64,000 nucleotides of DNA from Parabacteroides hominis (GCF_014287585.1 NZ_JACOOJ010000001.1:124001-188000), one strand, 5' to 3'. Positions 54,879 through 63,658 are shown, counted from the first letter of the stretch. The notes: generated by a model not told the origin, from the letters alone. Numbers and translations are program-made.

Positions 54879-55874
54879 TTATCTTTTTACTGGTTTGACT
54901 TCTGATATAATGACACGTTTGTTCTCTTCAAAAGAATACCGTATCGGATTAATCCGCGACATGATCTGCAAAATCGTTTCAAGCGGTTCATCCTTTATGG
55001 TAAATGTATAGCTCGTGTTGGCAATAGCAGGATCGAGTTCGATGCTTATATTATACCAGCGCTCCAGATACTTGCAAATGTAATCTAACGGCCTGGCCGT
55101 AAACGAACAAGACTTGTTTGCCCAGCACGACTCGAAATAGACATCAGCCGAAGCCATCCGGAGCGAATTTGTCTTCCGGTCAACCTGCGCCAATTCTCCC
55201 GCCTTCATGAACGTTTCCTTATCACCGGCCTGCAACGAAACCTGCCCCTCCAAAAGGGCGACCCGTACATCCTGGCTTTCAGGATAGGCTTTTACATTGA
55301 AACGCGTACCATGCACATTCACCTTAATATTATCCGCACAAACTGTAAACGGATGCTCCCGGTCTTTCTTCACCTGAAACAGCGCTTCTCCCTCAAGCCA
55401 TACCTCCCGGTTCCCGGTAAAAGATGTTTTATAAGACAATGTCGAACCGATATTCAGCCAAACCGTACTACCATCCGGCAGTATCATCTGCGATTTACCA
55501 TTCAGAGCCGAATAGCTTTGGGAAGCGACCTCCGGTCTTCCCGACATCCGGCCTGCCAGGAATGCAGCGGAAACAGATATGATCAATAATAAGGAGGCGG
55601 CAACCATCGCAAACTTATATTTCCAGACAGGGAGCGTATATACATTGCGCTTCGTCCCCATCCGGGCTTCCATTTGTTTCCAATAGTATGACACGTCCGG
55701 ATCATACTCCCCGGCCTCAGCCTGTATCTCTTTCCAGAGTGATTTCAATTCTTTATATAAGGCATCATTGCCATCAGAATTTTTCCACTCCTTCAGTGCA
55801 GCCTCCTCTTTCTGATCCGTTTCCTGCTTCAGATGGGAGATAATTAGATTCCAGGGGATTGTTTTGTACATCAT
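54879..55874 (-). CDS. FecR-family anti-sigma factor
   Basis: 331 residues. A cytoplasmic N-terminus (about 1-85, ISHLKQETDQKEEAALKEWK) is followed by one membrane helix (KFAMVAASLLLIISVSAAFL), a FecR domain (LPDGSTVWLNIGSTLSYKTS and VNVHGTRFNVKAYPES) and a DUF4974-type C-terminus (CKYLERWYNISIELD). It holds the ECF sigma factor until SusC's STN domain signals substrate. AAAAGGA precedes the start as ribosome-binding sequence. Confidence 0.93.
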   Translation of the reverse strand: MMYKTIPWNLIISHLKQETDQKEEAALKEWKNSDGNDALYKELKSLWKEIQAEAGEYDPDVSYYWKQMEARMGTKRNVYTLPVWKYKFAMVAASLLLIISVSAAFLAGRMSGRPEVASQSYSALNGKSQMILPDGSTVWLNIGSTLSYKTSFTGNREVWLEGEALFQVKKDREHPFTVCADNIKVNVHGTRFNVKAYPESQDVRVALLEGQVSLQAGDKETFMKAGELAQVDRKTNSLRMASADVYFESCWANKSCSFTARPLDYICKYLERWYNISIELDPAIANTSYTFTIKDEPLETILQIMSRINPIRYSFEENKRVIISEVKPVKR

Positions 55875-55947
55875 ACACTTGTCCTTTTAAGTAAGACACA
55901 TCAAACGATCACAACCCTACTCAATAATCAAAGAAAATTAAATCTTT

Positions 55948-56487
55948 TTACCAAAAATAGGAATAAGAATCCCCCAGATAGTTTTTTATCAGCTTCAATG
56001 CTTTGGTAATTTGAGCTTCTACATTCTTCACGGAGACGTTCAGGCTCTCCGCTATCTCCTTGTTGGAAAGGTGTTCGGTACGGCTTTTTTGAAATATCTC
56101 CCGGCATCTGTCGGGAAGGGAACAAATCGCTTCGGTTATCAAACGTTCAAGTTCTTTTAATTCCAACGAATCATCTACTTCGAAACGTTCCAGAACGGAC
56201 CAGTCCGATATTGCAACAAAACGATCGTTATCCCGTAGATAATTCATTGCCCGGTTACGGGCAGACTGAAAAAGATAGGATTTCAAAGTCAGTTTTATAT
56301 CCAGATTGTCACGCTTCTCCCAAACGGAGGTAAAAATATCGAGTGCCAGCTCCTCCGCAACTCCATTCTCTTTTACATAGATACGGATAAAACGGCAAAG
56401 AGGGACAAAATAGGTTTTAAACAGATACTCAAAGGCTTGCTGGTCTCCCGCCCTGATCAATCTGAGCATAAATATATCATCCTGCAT
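55948..56487 (-). CDS. ECF sigma-70 factor (Bacteroides expansion type)
   Basis: 179 residues from ATG 56487 (MQDDIFMLRLIRAGDQQAFE). Region 2 (YLFKTYFVPLCRFIRIYVKE; LALDIFTSVWEKRDN; SYLFQSARNRAMNYLR) and region 4 (LPDRCREIFQKSRTEHLSNK; EIAESLNVSVKNVEAQITKA) are clear. An in-frame start at 56523 would leave only about 5 bases after the promoter and is rejected. First gene of the PUL; it should direct transcription of susC onward. Confidence 0.92.
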   Translation of the reverse strand: MQDDIFMLRLIRAGDQQAFEYLFKTYFVPLCRFIRIYVKENGVAEELALDIFTSVWEKRDNLDIKLTLKSYLFQSARNRAMNYLRDNDRFVAISDWSVLERFEVDDSLELKELERLITEAICSLPDRCREIFQKSRTEHLSNKEIAESLNVSVKNVEAQITKALKLIKNYLGDSYSYFW

Positions 56488-56534
56488 TTTTCCGGTATTC
56501 CTCTCGATCATAATCCAATTCAAAGTTCAAGGCA

Positions 56535-56564
56535 CAAACTTATATAAATCCAATTAGATAGCAA
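56535..56564 (-). promoter_or_regulatory. Promoter of the ECF sigma gene
   Basis: On the minus strand: TTG (56562-56564), 19-base spacer, TAAGTTTG (56535-56542). Spacing and -7 box match the primary-sigma consensus. Transcription would start near 56528. Confidence 0.65.
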
Positions 56565-56583
56565 TAGGAATTAACTAAAAGAA

Positions 56584-56620
56584 AAACGGGATAAAAGTAT
56601 TTTTTACTTTTATCCCGTTT
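56584..56620 (-). terminator. Strong terminator of serS
   Basis: AAACGGGATAAAAGT and ACTTTTATCCCGTTT form a perfect 15-bp stem with a 7-base loop, 46 bases after the serS stop. It also insulates the sigma promoter at 56535-56564 from serS transcription. Confidence 0.9.
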
Positions 56621-56665
56621 CCTTCAGAGCGATTTATTCATCCGCCCCTGATTATGATGTCTTAT

Positions 56666-57940
56666 TTACTTAATCATATCAAATCCCGTATACGGAACCA
56701 ACGCCTTCGGAATGCGGATGCCTTCGGGGGTCTGGTTGTTTTCGAGCAAGGCGGCAACGATACGCGGCAGAGCCAATGCACTTCCATTCAGCGTGTGGCA
56801 GAGCTGGGTCTTTTTGTTTTCGTCACGGTAACGACATTTCAGGCGGTTTGCCTGGTAATTGTCGAAGTTAGAAACCGAACTTACTTCCAACCAACGTTTC
56901 TGGGCTTCCGAATAAACTTCGAAGTCGAAGCAGAGGGCAGCCGTGAAACTCATATCGCCACCACAAAGACGTAAGATACGATACGGAAGTTCCAATTTCC
57001 GGAGCAGGCCTTCTACGTGATCCAACATTTCCTGATGAGACTGTCTGGAGTGTTCCGGTTTGTCGATACGAACCAATTCCACTTTGGAGAACTCGTGCAG
57101 GCGGTTCAGTCCGCGCACGTCTTTTCCATAAGAGCCGGCTTCGCGGCGGAAACACTGCGTATAGGCGCAATTCTTGATCGGCAACTGCTTTTCGTCGAGG
57201 ATCACATCACGATAGATGTTGGTAACCGGAACCTCGGCTGTCGGGATCAGATACAGGTCGTCCACTTCGCAATGATACATCTGCCCTTCCTTATCAGGCA
57301 ACTGGCCCGTGCCATAACCGGAAGCGGCATTCACGACTGTCGGCGGCATAATTTCCGTATAACCGGATTTGCGGGCTTCGTCCAGGAAGAAGTTGATCAG
57401 CGCACGCTGCAACTGTGCACCTTGTCCTTTGTAAACCGGGAATCCGGCCCCTGTGATCTTCACGCCTAAATCGAAGTCGATCAGGTCATATTTCTTTGCC
57501 AACTCCCAGTGAGGCTGCGCGTCTTTCGGCAGTTCCGTTTCCATACCGCCCATCTTTTCAACCTTATTGTCGTCAGCTCCGACACCTTCGGGAACTTCAT
57601 CGTAAGGAACGTTCGGGATTGTATAGAGCAGGTTCTGCATATCTTCGGCAGCCTGGTCCATTTCGGCCTGGATAGCCTTGTTGGCTTCCTTGATCTCGGC
57701 AACACGTTGCTTAGCAGTCTCGGCTTCCTCTTTTTTACCTTCCTTCATCAGCATGCCGATGGTTTTCGAAGCCTGGTTCACCTCTGCCAGGTTTTTATCT
57801 AATTGATTTTGCGCACCACGTCTTTTATCGTTCAATTCGATCACTTTTGCGATGCTTTCCTGTGCACCTTTAAAGTGTTTCTTTTCCAGACCACGAATCA
57901 CCCGGTCTGTTTCTTCCGTAATTACTTTAAGCGTCAACAT
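56666..57940 (-). CDS. serS: Seryl-tRNA synthetase
   Basis: 424 residues, normal length. The N-terminal helical arm (about 25-105, rich in Glu and Lys, EANKAIQAEMDQAAEDMQNL) reaches for the tRNA variable arm. Class II motifs are present: YTEIMPPTVVNAASGYGTGQ (motif 1 region), CFRREAGSYGKDVRGLNRLH (motif 2) and NGSALALPRIVAALLENNQ (motif 3). It charges tRNA-Ser. A -7 box lies at 57970-57977. Confidence 0.97.
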   Translation of the reverse strand: MLTLKVITEETDRVIRGLEKKHFKGAQESIAKVIELNDKRRGAQNQLDKNLAEVNQASKTIGMLMKEGKKEEAETAKQRVAEIKEANKAIQAEMDQAAEDMQNLLYTIPNVPYDEVPEGVGADDNKVEKMGGMETELPKDAQPHWELAKKYDLIDFDLGVKITGAGFPVYKGQGAQLQRALINFFLDEARKSGYTEIMPPTVVNAASGYGTGQLPDKEGQMYHCEVDDLYLIPTAEVPVTNIYRDVILDEKQLPIKNCAYTQCFRREAGSYGKDVRGLNRLHEFSKVELVRIDKPEHSRQSHQEMLDHVEGLLRKLELPYRILRLCGGDMSFTAALCFDFEVYSEAQKRWLEVSSVSNFDNYQANRLKCRYRDENKKTQLCHTLNGSALALPRIVAALLENNQTPEGIRIPKALVPYTGFDMIK

Positions 57941-57969
57941 ACTTCAATGATGTTTTTTTATTTGAGTTG

Positions 57970-57977
57970 CAAATATA
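57970..57977 (-). promoter_or_regulatory. -7 box of serS
   Basis: TATATTTG on the minus strand, 29 bases upstream of the serS start. No clear -33 element. Confidence 0.5.
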
Positions 57978-57990
57978 CACAGAGTTCTTA

Positions 57991-58018
57991 AATTAAGAAT
58001 TAAGAATTAAGAATTAAA
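57991..58018. repeat. AATTAAG heptamer microsatellite
   Basis: AATTAAG at 57991, 57998 and 58005, and a partial fourth copy to 58018. It lies between the nlpC-type gene and the serS promoter. Confidence 0.8.
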
Positions 58019-58039
58019 AGTCAAATTAGGCGACAAGCC

Positions 58040-58576
58040 CTACTTCACCCGTCCGCCTGTAAGCCACGACCGGACATAATAAGGTTCACTCAAACTGCTG
58101 ACGATCACGCCACTCGAAGTGCTGGTGTGAATAAACTTTCCGTTTTTCAGATAGATCCCGACATGGCTGGGCACTTTCTTCCTTCCTTTGCCCGTCCGGA
58201 AAAAGACCAGGTCGCCTTCCTTCAAGTTGGCACGGCTGACTTTCTTGCAATTGTGTTTCAGCATATCGGCCGACGAACGCGCCAACTGTTTTCCATAAAC
58301 TTCACGGTACACGATCGCCACAAAGCCGGAACAGTCCACTCCCCTCTTCGTCAATCCTCCCATCCGGTGAGGGACACCAAGCCATTTGGCTCCTTCGTTG
58401 TACAAAAATATATTGTCATTCGGAGTCAGGCGGACGCCATAGAGACGGGATAGTTCTTTCGGCCCTTTAAAGTCCGATGGCAAGGCCACGCGTTGCTTTT
58501 TACTGCCGCACGACGTAAGCGCCAGGACAAACAACAGTATTCCGATATGAAGTGTGATAAAATTCCTATGAGTCAT
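58040..58576 (-). CDS. NlpC/P60 (C40) cell-wall hydrolase lipoprotein
   Basis: 178 residues. Lipoprotein signal ending LLFVLALTSCGSKKQ. The catalytic Cys is in KRGVDCSGFVAIVYREVYGK and the His in KVPSHVGIYLKNGKFIHTST. It should cleave peptidoglycan peptides (D-gamma-Glu-mDAP type). There is no second ATG after the first codon, yet the -7 box lies only 8 bases before it, so the message may be leaderless. Confidence 0.9.
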   Translation of the reverse strand: MTHRNFITLHIGILLFVLALTSCGSKKQRVALPSDFKGPKELSRLYGVRLTPNDNIFLYNEGAKWLGVPHRMGGLTKRGVDCSGFVAIVYREVYGKQLARSSADMLKHNCKKVSRANLKEGDLVFFRTGKGRKKVPSHVGIYLKNGKFIHTSTSSGVIVSSLSEPYYVRSWLTGGRVK

Positions 58577-58584
58577 GATGTTGA

Positions 58585-58592
58585 CAAAGATA
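58585..58592 (-). promoter_or_regulatory. -7 box of the NlpC/P60 gene
   Basis: TATCTTTG on the minus strand, ending 8 bases before the ATG, much closer than for the other genes in this window. Confidence 0.5.
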
Positions 58593-58594
58593 CA

Positions 58595-58629
58595 AAAAAA
58601 GGATATCCGCCAAGCGAATATCCTTTTTT
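58595..58629 (-). terminator. Terminator of rplU-rpmA
   Basis: AAAAAAGGATAT and ATATCCTTTTTT form a 12-bp stem around a short loop, 22 bases past the rpmA stop, with a run of T on the transcribed end. Confidence 0.85.
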
Positions 58630-58650
58630 CTTATTCTATGTAACCGGTAC

Positions 58651-58917
58651 TTATGCTTCTGCGACAACTTCTTTTACAGAAACGAAAGAACGGTTTTCCT
58701 TGCTTCTGCGGAAAGTTACCACGCCATCAACCAAAGCATACAACGTATGGTCTTTACCGATACCTACGTTTTCACCCGGATGATGAACTGTTCCTCTTTG
58801 ACGAACGATGATGTTGCCAGCTTTAGCAACTTCGCCACCGAAAAGCTTAACACCTAATCTCTTACTTTGTGATTCACGGCCGTTCTTAGAACTACCCACA
58901 CCTTTCTTATGTGCCAT
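58651..58917 (-). CDS. rpmA: Ribosomal protein bL27
   Basis: 88 residues. [20 protein letters not shown] and [20 protein letters not shown] are diagnostic of bL27, a large-subunit protein near the peptidyl-transferase centre. It starts directly with MAHKK, so no cleaved N-terminal extension of the Firmicutes type. It follows rplU by 22 bases. Confidence 0.98.
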   Translation of the reverse strand: MAHKKGVGSSKNGRESQSKRLGVKLFGGEVAKAGNIIVRQRGTVHHPGENVGIGKDHTLYALVDGVVTFRRSKENRSFVSVKEVVAEA

Positions 58918-58939
58918 TTCTTCTTTTCTCCTTTAAACG

Positions 58940-59257
58940 TTAAGCAACAATTTCTTTTACACTCACTTCAGTGAACTGCTGACGGTGACCGTTCAACTTA
59001 CGATAACCTTTTCTTCTCTTCTTGTGGAAGATCAGCACTTTATCACCTTTTACCAGCGGAGACAGCACTTCGCATACTACCTTTGCGCCTTCTACGGTAG
59101 GAACACCTACTTTAACTTCGCCGTTGTTGTCAACCAACAATACTTTTTCAAATTCCACAACAGCACCGCTTTCTGCGTTCTGAATGTGATGAACGAACAA
59201 CTTCTTACCTTCTTCAGCCTTGAACTGCTGTCCGTTAATTTCTACGATTACGTACAT
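58940..59257 (-). CDS. rplU: Ribosomal protein bL21
   Basis: 105 residues. [20 protein letters not shown] at the start and the C-terminal [20 protein letters not shown] are diagnostic. Co-transcribed with rpmA, the conserved order in most bacteria. The upstream leader contains a nested hairpin. Confidence 0.98.
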   Translation of the reverse strand: MYVIVEINGQQFKAEEGKKLFVHHIQNAESGAVVEFEKVLLVDNNGEVKVGVPTVEGAKVVCEVLSPLVKGDKVLIFHKKRRKGYRKLNGHRQQFTEVSVKEIVA

Positions 59258-59289
59258 CTGTCTTTTTATATTTAAACAGGTTATGTCCC

Positions 59290-59328
59290 GGAGGTGGATA
59301 CGCTTCTAAGCATCACTTGTTTACCTCC
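59290..59328 (-). promoter_or_regulatory. Nested hairpin in the rplU leader
   Basis: On the minus strand GGAGGT and ACCTCC form an outer stem that encloses an inner GCTT/AAGC hairpin, inside the roughly 80-base leader between the promoter and rplU. It could be the binding site of an autogenous ribosomal-protein leader; not a recognised Rfam-type structure by eye. Confidence 0.45.
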
Positions 59329-59344
59329 TGCAGAATTCAGAGCG

Positions 59345-59376
59345 CAAAATTACGGTTTCTGAATGTATCATCCAAA
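59345..59376 (-). promoter_or_regulatory. Canonical promoter of rplU-rpmA
   Basis: On the minus strand: TTTG (59373-59376), 20-base spacer, TAATTTTG (59345-59352). A complete -33/-7 consensus match, in the short gap after the rhamnosidase gene. Confidence 0.75.
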
Positions 59377-59387
59377 TCTTTTTGAAA

Positions 59388-62123
59388 CTATTTTCCAAAA
59401 TGATAGCTTCCCGAACCGATCTCGATTTCCATATATCCTTCCGTCGCCGAAACTTTACGCACACCCGGCAAGTTACCGACCGTCACATTATATTCCTTCG
59501 GAATCCGGACGATTGCCGTCGTATTGCCCGGCAACGTGATATCCCAACTAAAGTCACCGTTCTTCTTCGTCCATGCGCTCTTGATCTCTCCATAGACCGA
59601 ACCGTAAGAGGCGGAAACTTCGTCAAGGCCATCGGGGAAAACAGGCTCCATCACCAGTCTCTTGAAACCGACTGCATCGGGAGCGCATTTGATGCCGGCC
59701 AGGTCTTCGTAGTACCAGATCAGCAGGTCGCCGAGCAACATCACGTGGTTGGCGGAGTTCATGGCAGGATCAGCCGTATCGCCGTTCCAAAGTTCCCAGA
59801 TGGTTGTCGCACCGTTCTTAATCATATATCCCCAACTCGGATAAGTCTCGTTCGTCAGGATCTTATAGGCCATATCGACACGCCCGTACTCGGTCAGTCC
59901 GCGCATCAGGTGCTGGATTCCTAAGACTCCGGTACTGACATGCCCGTTAAAATCACCTTCCGTCTTTTTCACGATATTACTGAAAACCTTCCCTTCATAT
60001 CCTTCCGGCACAAGTCCGAGACGCAGGGAGAGGATGTTCGCCGTAACCGTATTATTGCCATACTCTGCCGTTTCCTTATTAAAGAACTTGGCATTATAAG
60101 CGGCCTTCATTTTAGCCGCCAGGGATTCATAGCCGGAGACATCGGCGTCCTGTCCGCAGATGCGGGCAAAACCGACCATCTTGTTCAGCAGATCATAATA
60201 GACAGTCGTGCTGAGAATAGCACCGTCCGTCTTGCGGGAAGGATCTTTGGAGTGGATCAGTTCCTGCGATTCGGGAGGCATGCACCAGTCGCCATACTGG
60301 TCTTTCGTCATGATATAGTCCTTCATGGTTGCCTCTTCCATGTGTGCCATCCAGCGTTTCATGGCCGGATAATGAGCACGGATCGCACTGTCGTCGCCAA
60401 ACTGGCGATACAGCATATCGGCCACATAGAAGAAAGCGGACGGCCAGGTCACATCATCGGCATAGATCGTCCAGTAATTCGGGGAGACGTCCGAGATGCT
60501 CCCTTCCGGGCTCATGGAATCCTCGATGTCCTGCAACCATTTGTTATACAACTGGGCATTATTGAAAATAAAGGCTTCGCCGTAAGCTCCCGTCGCACGG
60601 TCGCCCAACCAGCCGAGACGCTCGTCGCGCTGCGGACAGTCGGTCGGCATTCCGCGGTAGTTGCCACGGATTCCCCAATATGAGTTCTTATGGATCTGGT
60701 TGACCAGCGGGTCGGATGTCTCAAAACATCCGGTTGTCGCCATCTCGTCATAAATAACATGTCCGGCAAATGCAGACAATTCCGGTTTATAATCGAGTCC
60801 CGAAACTTCCACATAGCGGAAACCATGATAAACGAAGCGGGGCTGCCAACTGAAATCACCATCTTTCGCCGGCGTATAGATATCGGTCACCAATGCTTTA
60901 CGCAGGTTTGCCAGATAGAGCGAACCGTCTTTCTGCAACAATTCGGCAAACGTCATCGATACAGGTTTGTCTTTCTTCCCTTTCAGGTCGACAGACAGCC
61001 AACCGACCATGTTCTGTCCCATGTCCAGGATATACTTCCCATCGGGACGTTCAAAAATGGCAACCGGTTTCAAGGTTTCCTGTACGCGGATATTCGGGTT
61101 CTGCTGCGCGGTCAGCTTACCTGCAGGAGCTTCCATCACATCGGGAGTCTTCCAGGCGCCGTCGTCGAAACCGTTCGCGTTCCAGCCTTCCATCTCAAGC
61201 CGGGCATCATATTCTTCACCATCAAACTCGTTATTTGCGACGATCGGGCCTTTCGACGTGATTTTCCAGGATGCATCACTGACAACCGTCGCTTGCGATC
61301 CGTCCGCATATTCGATCTGAAGCTGCGCAAGCAGACGGGGCAAACCGAATGTTTTCATCCCCGGATTACGCATAGAGAAGAAACGGCCGTTCCCCAAAAT
61401 CACCCCCAACGTATTCTTGTCGGGAGCCATCAAACCTGTTACATCATATACATTATAATATATACGTTTATAATACAGGGACGGCATCGGGGCAAACACA
61501 TCCTCGCTTACTTTTTTTCCGTTCAGGTAGGCTTCATACGAGCCGAGGCCGGAAATATACAGGACAGCTCTTTTCACCGCCTTATCCGCCGCAAACTCTT
61601 TCCGTAGATAGCGGGCCGCCAAGCGCGTTTTATTGTTTCCGCCGGCCACACCAATCTCCTCTCCCGGATTGGAAAGTGAATCTTCGCCGATCCAGGTCGC
61701 CTTCCATTCCGAATCATCGAGCAGGGCCATCGACCAGCTGCCGGCATTGCTCCAGGGAGTATCACCCTGGTTTGTCGCCAATTTTACACGCCAATAGTAA
61801 GGCTTCCCCGATTCCAGAGCCTTCCCGGCATACGGAACCAGTACCGATTCATCCGAACGGATCACACCCGAATCCCACAAAAGCCCGTCACCCGATTCCA
61901 ATTGTTCAGGAGAAGCTGCCACCTGTATCTGGTAGGCAGTCTGTTTCAAATCCGGCTTGCCGGAAGCGATCTGCCAGGAGAAACGGGGTTGCGCCACATT
62001 AATTCCCAAAGGATTTTCTTTCATCTCCAACCGGAGGTTCTTCACTTCGACAGTCGAATCGGACGAACATCCCGTCCATCCCAAGACCAAAGCGATCAGA
62101 AGCAATAAAGCTGTCTTTTTCAT
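59388..62123 (-). CDS. GH78 alpha-L-rhamnosidase lipoprotein
   Basis: 911 residues. Lipoprotein signal ending VLGWTGCSSD. N-terminal Ig-like and rhamnosidase-N domains (NPLGINVAQPRFSWQIASG; FAADKAVKRAVLYISGLGSY) precede an (alpha/alpha) barrel with the catalytic acid in TDCPQRDERLGWLGDRATGA and the second Glu region ATTIWELWNGDTADPAMNSA, and a C-terminal beta domain. It releases terminal alpha-L-rhamnose from glycans or plant glycosides. It stands alone, not in a PUL. Confidence 0.93.
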   Translation of the reverse strand: MKKTALLLLIALVLGWTGCSSDSTVEVKNLRLEMKENPLGINVAQPRFSWQIASGKPDLKQTAYQIQVAASPEQLESGDGLLWDSGVIRSDESVLVPYAGKALESGKPYYWRVKLATNQGDTPWSNAGSWSMALLDDSEWKATWIGEDSLSNPGEEIGVAGGNNKTRLAARYLRKEFAADKAVKRAVLYISGLGSYEAYLNGKKVSEDVFAPMPSLYYKRIYYNVYDVTGLMAPDKNTLGVILGNGRFFSMRNPGMKTFGLPRLLAQLQIEYADGSQATVVSDASWKITSKGPIVANNEFDGEEYDARLEMEGWNANGFDDGAWKTPDVMEAPAGKLTAQQNPNIRVQETLKPVAIFERPDGKYILDMGQNMVGWLSVDLKGKKDKPVSMTFAELLQKDGSLYLANLRKALVTDIYTPAKDGDFSWQPRFVYHGFRYVEVSGLDYKPELSAFAGHVIYDEMATTGCFETSDPLVNQIHKNSYWGIRGNYRGMPTDCPQRDERLGWLGDRATGAYGEAFIFNNAQLYNKWLQDIEDSMSPEGSISDVSPNYWTIYADDVTWPSAFFYVADMLYRQFGDDSAIRAHYPAMKRWMAHMEEATMKDYIMTKDQYGDWCMPPESQELIHSKDPSRKTDGAILSTTVYYDLLNKMVGFARICGQDADVSGYESLAAKMKAAYNAKFFNKETAEYGNNTVTANILSLRLGLVPEGYEGKVFSNIVKKTEGDFNGHVSTGVLGIQHLMRGLTEYGRVDMAYKILTNETYPSWGYMIKNGATTIWELWNGDTADPAMNSANHVMLLGDLLIWYYEDLAGIKCAPDAVGFKRLVMEPVFPDGLDEVSASYGSVYGEIKSAWTKKNGDFSWDITLPGNTTAIVRIPKEYNVTVGNLPGVRKVSATEGYMEIEIGSGSYHFGK

Positions 62124-62258
62124 ATCGTTGCGATTTAATCTGTTAATAGCACTATTTGTCTGTAAAGAAAGTGGTTTCGTCTCAGACTCTATTTCTAAAA
62201 ATGATTTAATATCTTATGATTTTGATAATCCTTCCACAATATTACTTTTTCTCATACC

Positions 62259-62365
62259 TATGGGAAAGCATTCCCACAGGCATGAGAAAGTTTTCCCACA
62301 TGCGTGAGAATTATTTCTCACCGGCATGAGAAAATTTTCTCACAGACATGAGAATATGTGAGAAA
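62259..62365. repeat. 22-bp tandem array of short palindromes
   Basis: CATGAGAAA-type units start at 62259 (TATGGGAAA), 62281, 62303, 62325 and 62347, a constant step of 22. Each unit holds its own palindrome (GGGAAAGCATTCCC, GAGAATTATTTCTC, GAGAAAATTTTCTC), with matched changes on both arms. It fills the gap between divergent GH78 and prmA genes. Confidence 0.88.
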
Positions 62366-62453
62366 AAGCAACGAATTATTCGTAAATGCTAATTTACGCT
62401 TGTAGCGGATCACTATCTGAAGAATAAACTACCCTTGTCACCTGAAAAGTCAT

Positions 62454-62461
62454 TATCTTTG
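62454..62461 (+). promoter_or_regulatory. -7 box of prmA
   Basis: TATCTTTG, 33 bases before the start at 62495. It lies inside the in-frame upstream extension from 62435 and so argues against that start. Confidence 0.55.
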
Positions 62462-62494
62462 TCAAAAGAAACAACACAAACAAAACGAAAGGAT

Positions 62495-63346
62495 ATGAAT
62501 TATTACGAGCTTACTTTCACGTACACCTCTCCTATCGAGACTTCCATCATTAACGATGTGCTGGCTTCCGAGCTGGGAGAAATCGGTTTTGAAAGTTTTA
62601 CCGAAAACGAAAACGGATTGCAGGGATATATTTCCGACCAATTATATAATGTAAGGGGATTGCAGGACAAACTTGCCGGATTCCCGCTTGACAACGTAGA
62701 GATTCATTATACGGAATCGCTCGTGGAAAGCAAGGACTGGAACGAAGAATGGGAAAAGAACTATTTCAAGCCGATCCGCATCGGCAAAGATTGCATCATC
62801 CGCGCCTCCTTCCACGAACACGAACCGGGTTATACCTACAACATCATCATCGATCCGAAGATGGCGTTCGGAACCGGCAACCATGAGACGACATTCCTGA
62901 TGATCAGCGAAATGCTCAAGCTGGACCTGAACGGCAAGGAACTGCTCGACATGGGTTGCGGGACAGCCGTGCTCGCCATACTTGCCCGCATGAAAGGAGC
63001 CGGACGCGTCGTTGCCATCGACATCGACGAATGGGCTTACAACAACGCGCTCGAAAATATCCGCCTTAACAACACGAACGATATCCAGGTCGCCCTCGGA
63101 GGAGCCGAACAGATTCCGGCATTCGGAGAGTTCGACATCGTGTTCGCCAATATCAACCGGAATATCCTGCTCGACGACATCCGTCACTACAACGAGTCCA
63201 TGAAACCGGGAGCCTTCCTTTACATGAGTGGCTTCTATCTGCAAGACATCCCGGCCATTGAAGAGGAGTGCAAACGTAACGGATTGGCATTGTTGTCGCA
63301 CACAGAGAAGAATAATTGGGTCGCGGTGAAAGTTCAAAAACAATAA
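62495..63346 (+). CDS. prmA: Ribosomal protein L11 methyltransferase
   Basis: 283 residues from ATG 62495 (MNYYELTFTYTSPIETSIIN). DPKMAFGTGNHETTFLMISE and ELLDMGCGTAVLAILARMKG are the SAM-binding region. FDIVFANINRNILLDDIRHY contains the NxxR/P-like catalytic-loop equivalent. It trimethylates ribosomal protein uL11. A -7 box supports the start codon. Confidence 0.94.
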   Translation: MNYYELTFTYTSPIETSIINDVLASELGEIGFESFTENENGLQGYISDQLYNVRGLQDKLAGFPLDNVEIHYTESLVESKDWNEEWEKNYFKPIRIGKDCIIRASFHEHEPGYTYNIIIDPKMAFGTGNHETTFLMISEMLKLDLNGKELLDMGCGTAVLAILARMKGAGRVVAIDIDEWAYNNALENIRLNNTNDIQVALGGAEQIPAFGEFDIVFANINRNILLDDIRHYNESMKPGAFLYMSGFYLQDIPAIEEECKRNGLALLSHTEKNNWVAVKVQKQ

Positions 63347-63436
63347 CATTAATTAACCCTAAAAGTTAAGGCCAAAATAAACCATCATTCAAGTATTTTC
63401 GTTATCTTAGTAGCAACATTATAAAAAGAAAGAGTT

Positions 63437-63658
63437 ATGAAAAACGTAGATTCTAAATTATTACTGGGATTAGTAGTTGGTGCAGCCGTCGGCGCCGCAG
63501 TTGGTTATCTGGCAGCAACAGATAAAAGAGAACAACTACTGGAAGAATTGAATGGTGTAGTTGGAAAAGTAAAAGAAGGCTTCAATTCAGCTCTTGCTAA
63601 ATATAAAGAAGGAAAAGCTGAAGTTGCAAAAACTACAGAAGAAATCGTAGCAGAATAA
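63437..63658 (+). CDS. YtxH-like small membrane protein
   Basis: 73 residues: a glycine- and alanine-rich membrane helix (LLGLVVGAAVGAAVGYLAAT), then an amphipathic Lys/Glu helix (EELNGVVGKVKEGFNSALAK). It matches the YtxH/gas-vesicle-like small proteins. The gene is followed after 6 bases by the holin-like gene, and the two form a common Bacteroidetes pair linked to envelope stress. Role unknown. Confidence 0.8.
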   Translation: MKNVDSKLLLGLVVGAAVGAAVGYLAATDKREQLLEELNGVVGKVKEGFNSALAKYKEGKAEVAKTTEEIVAE

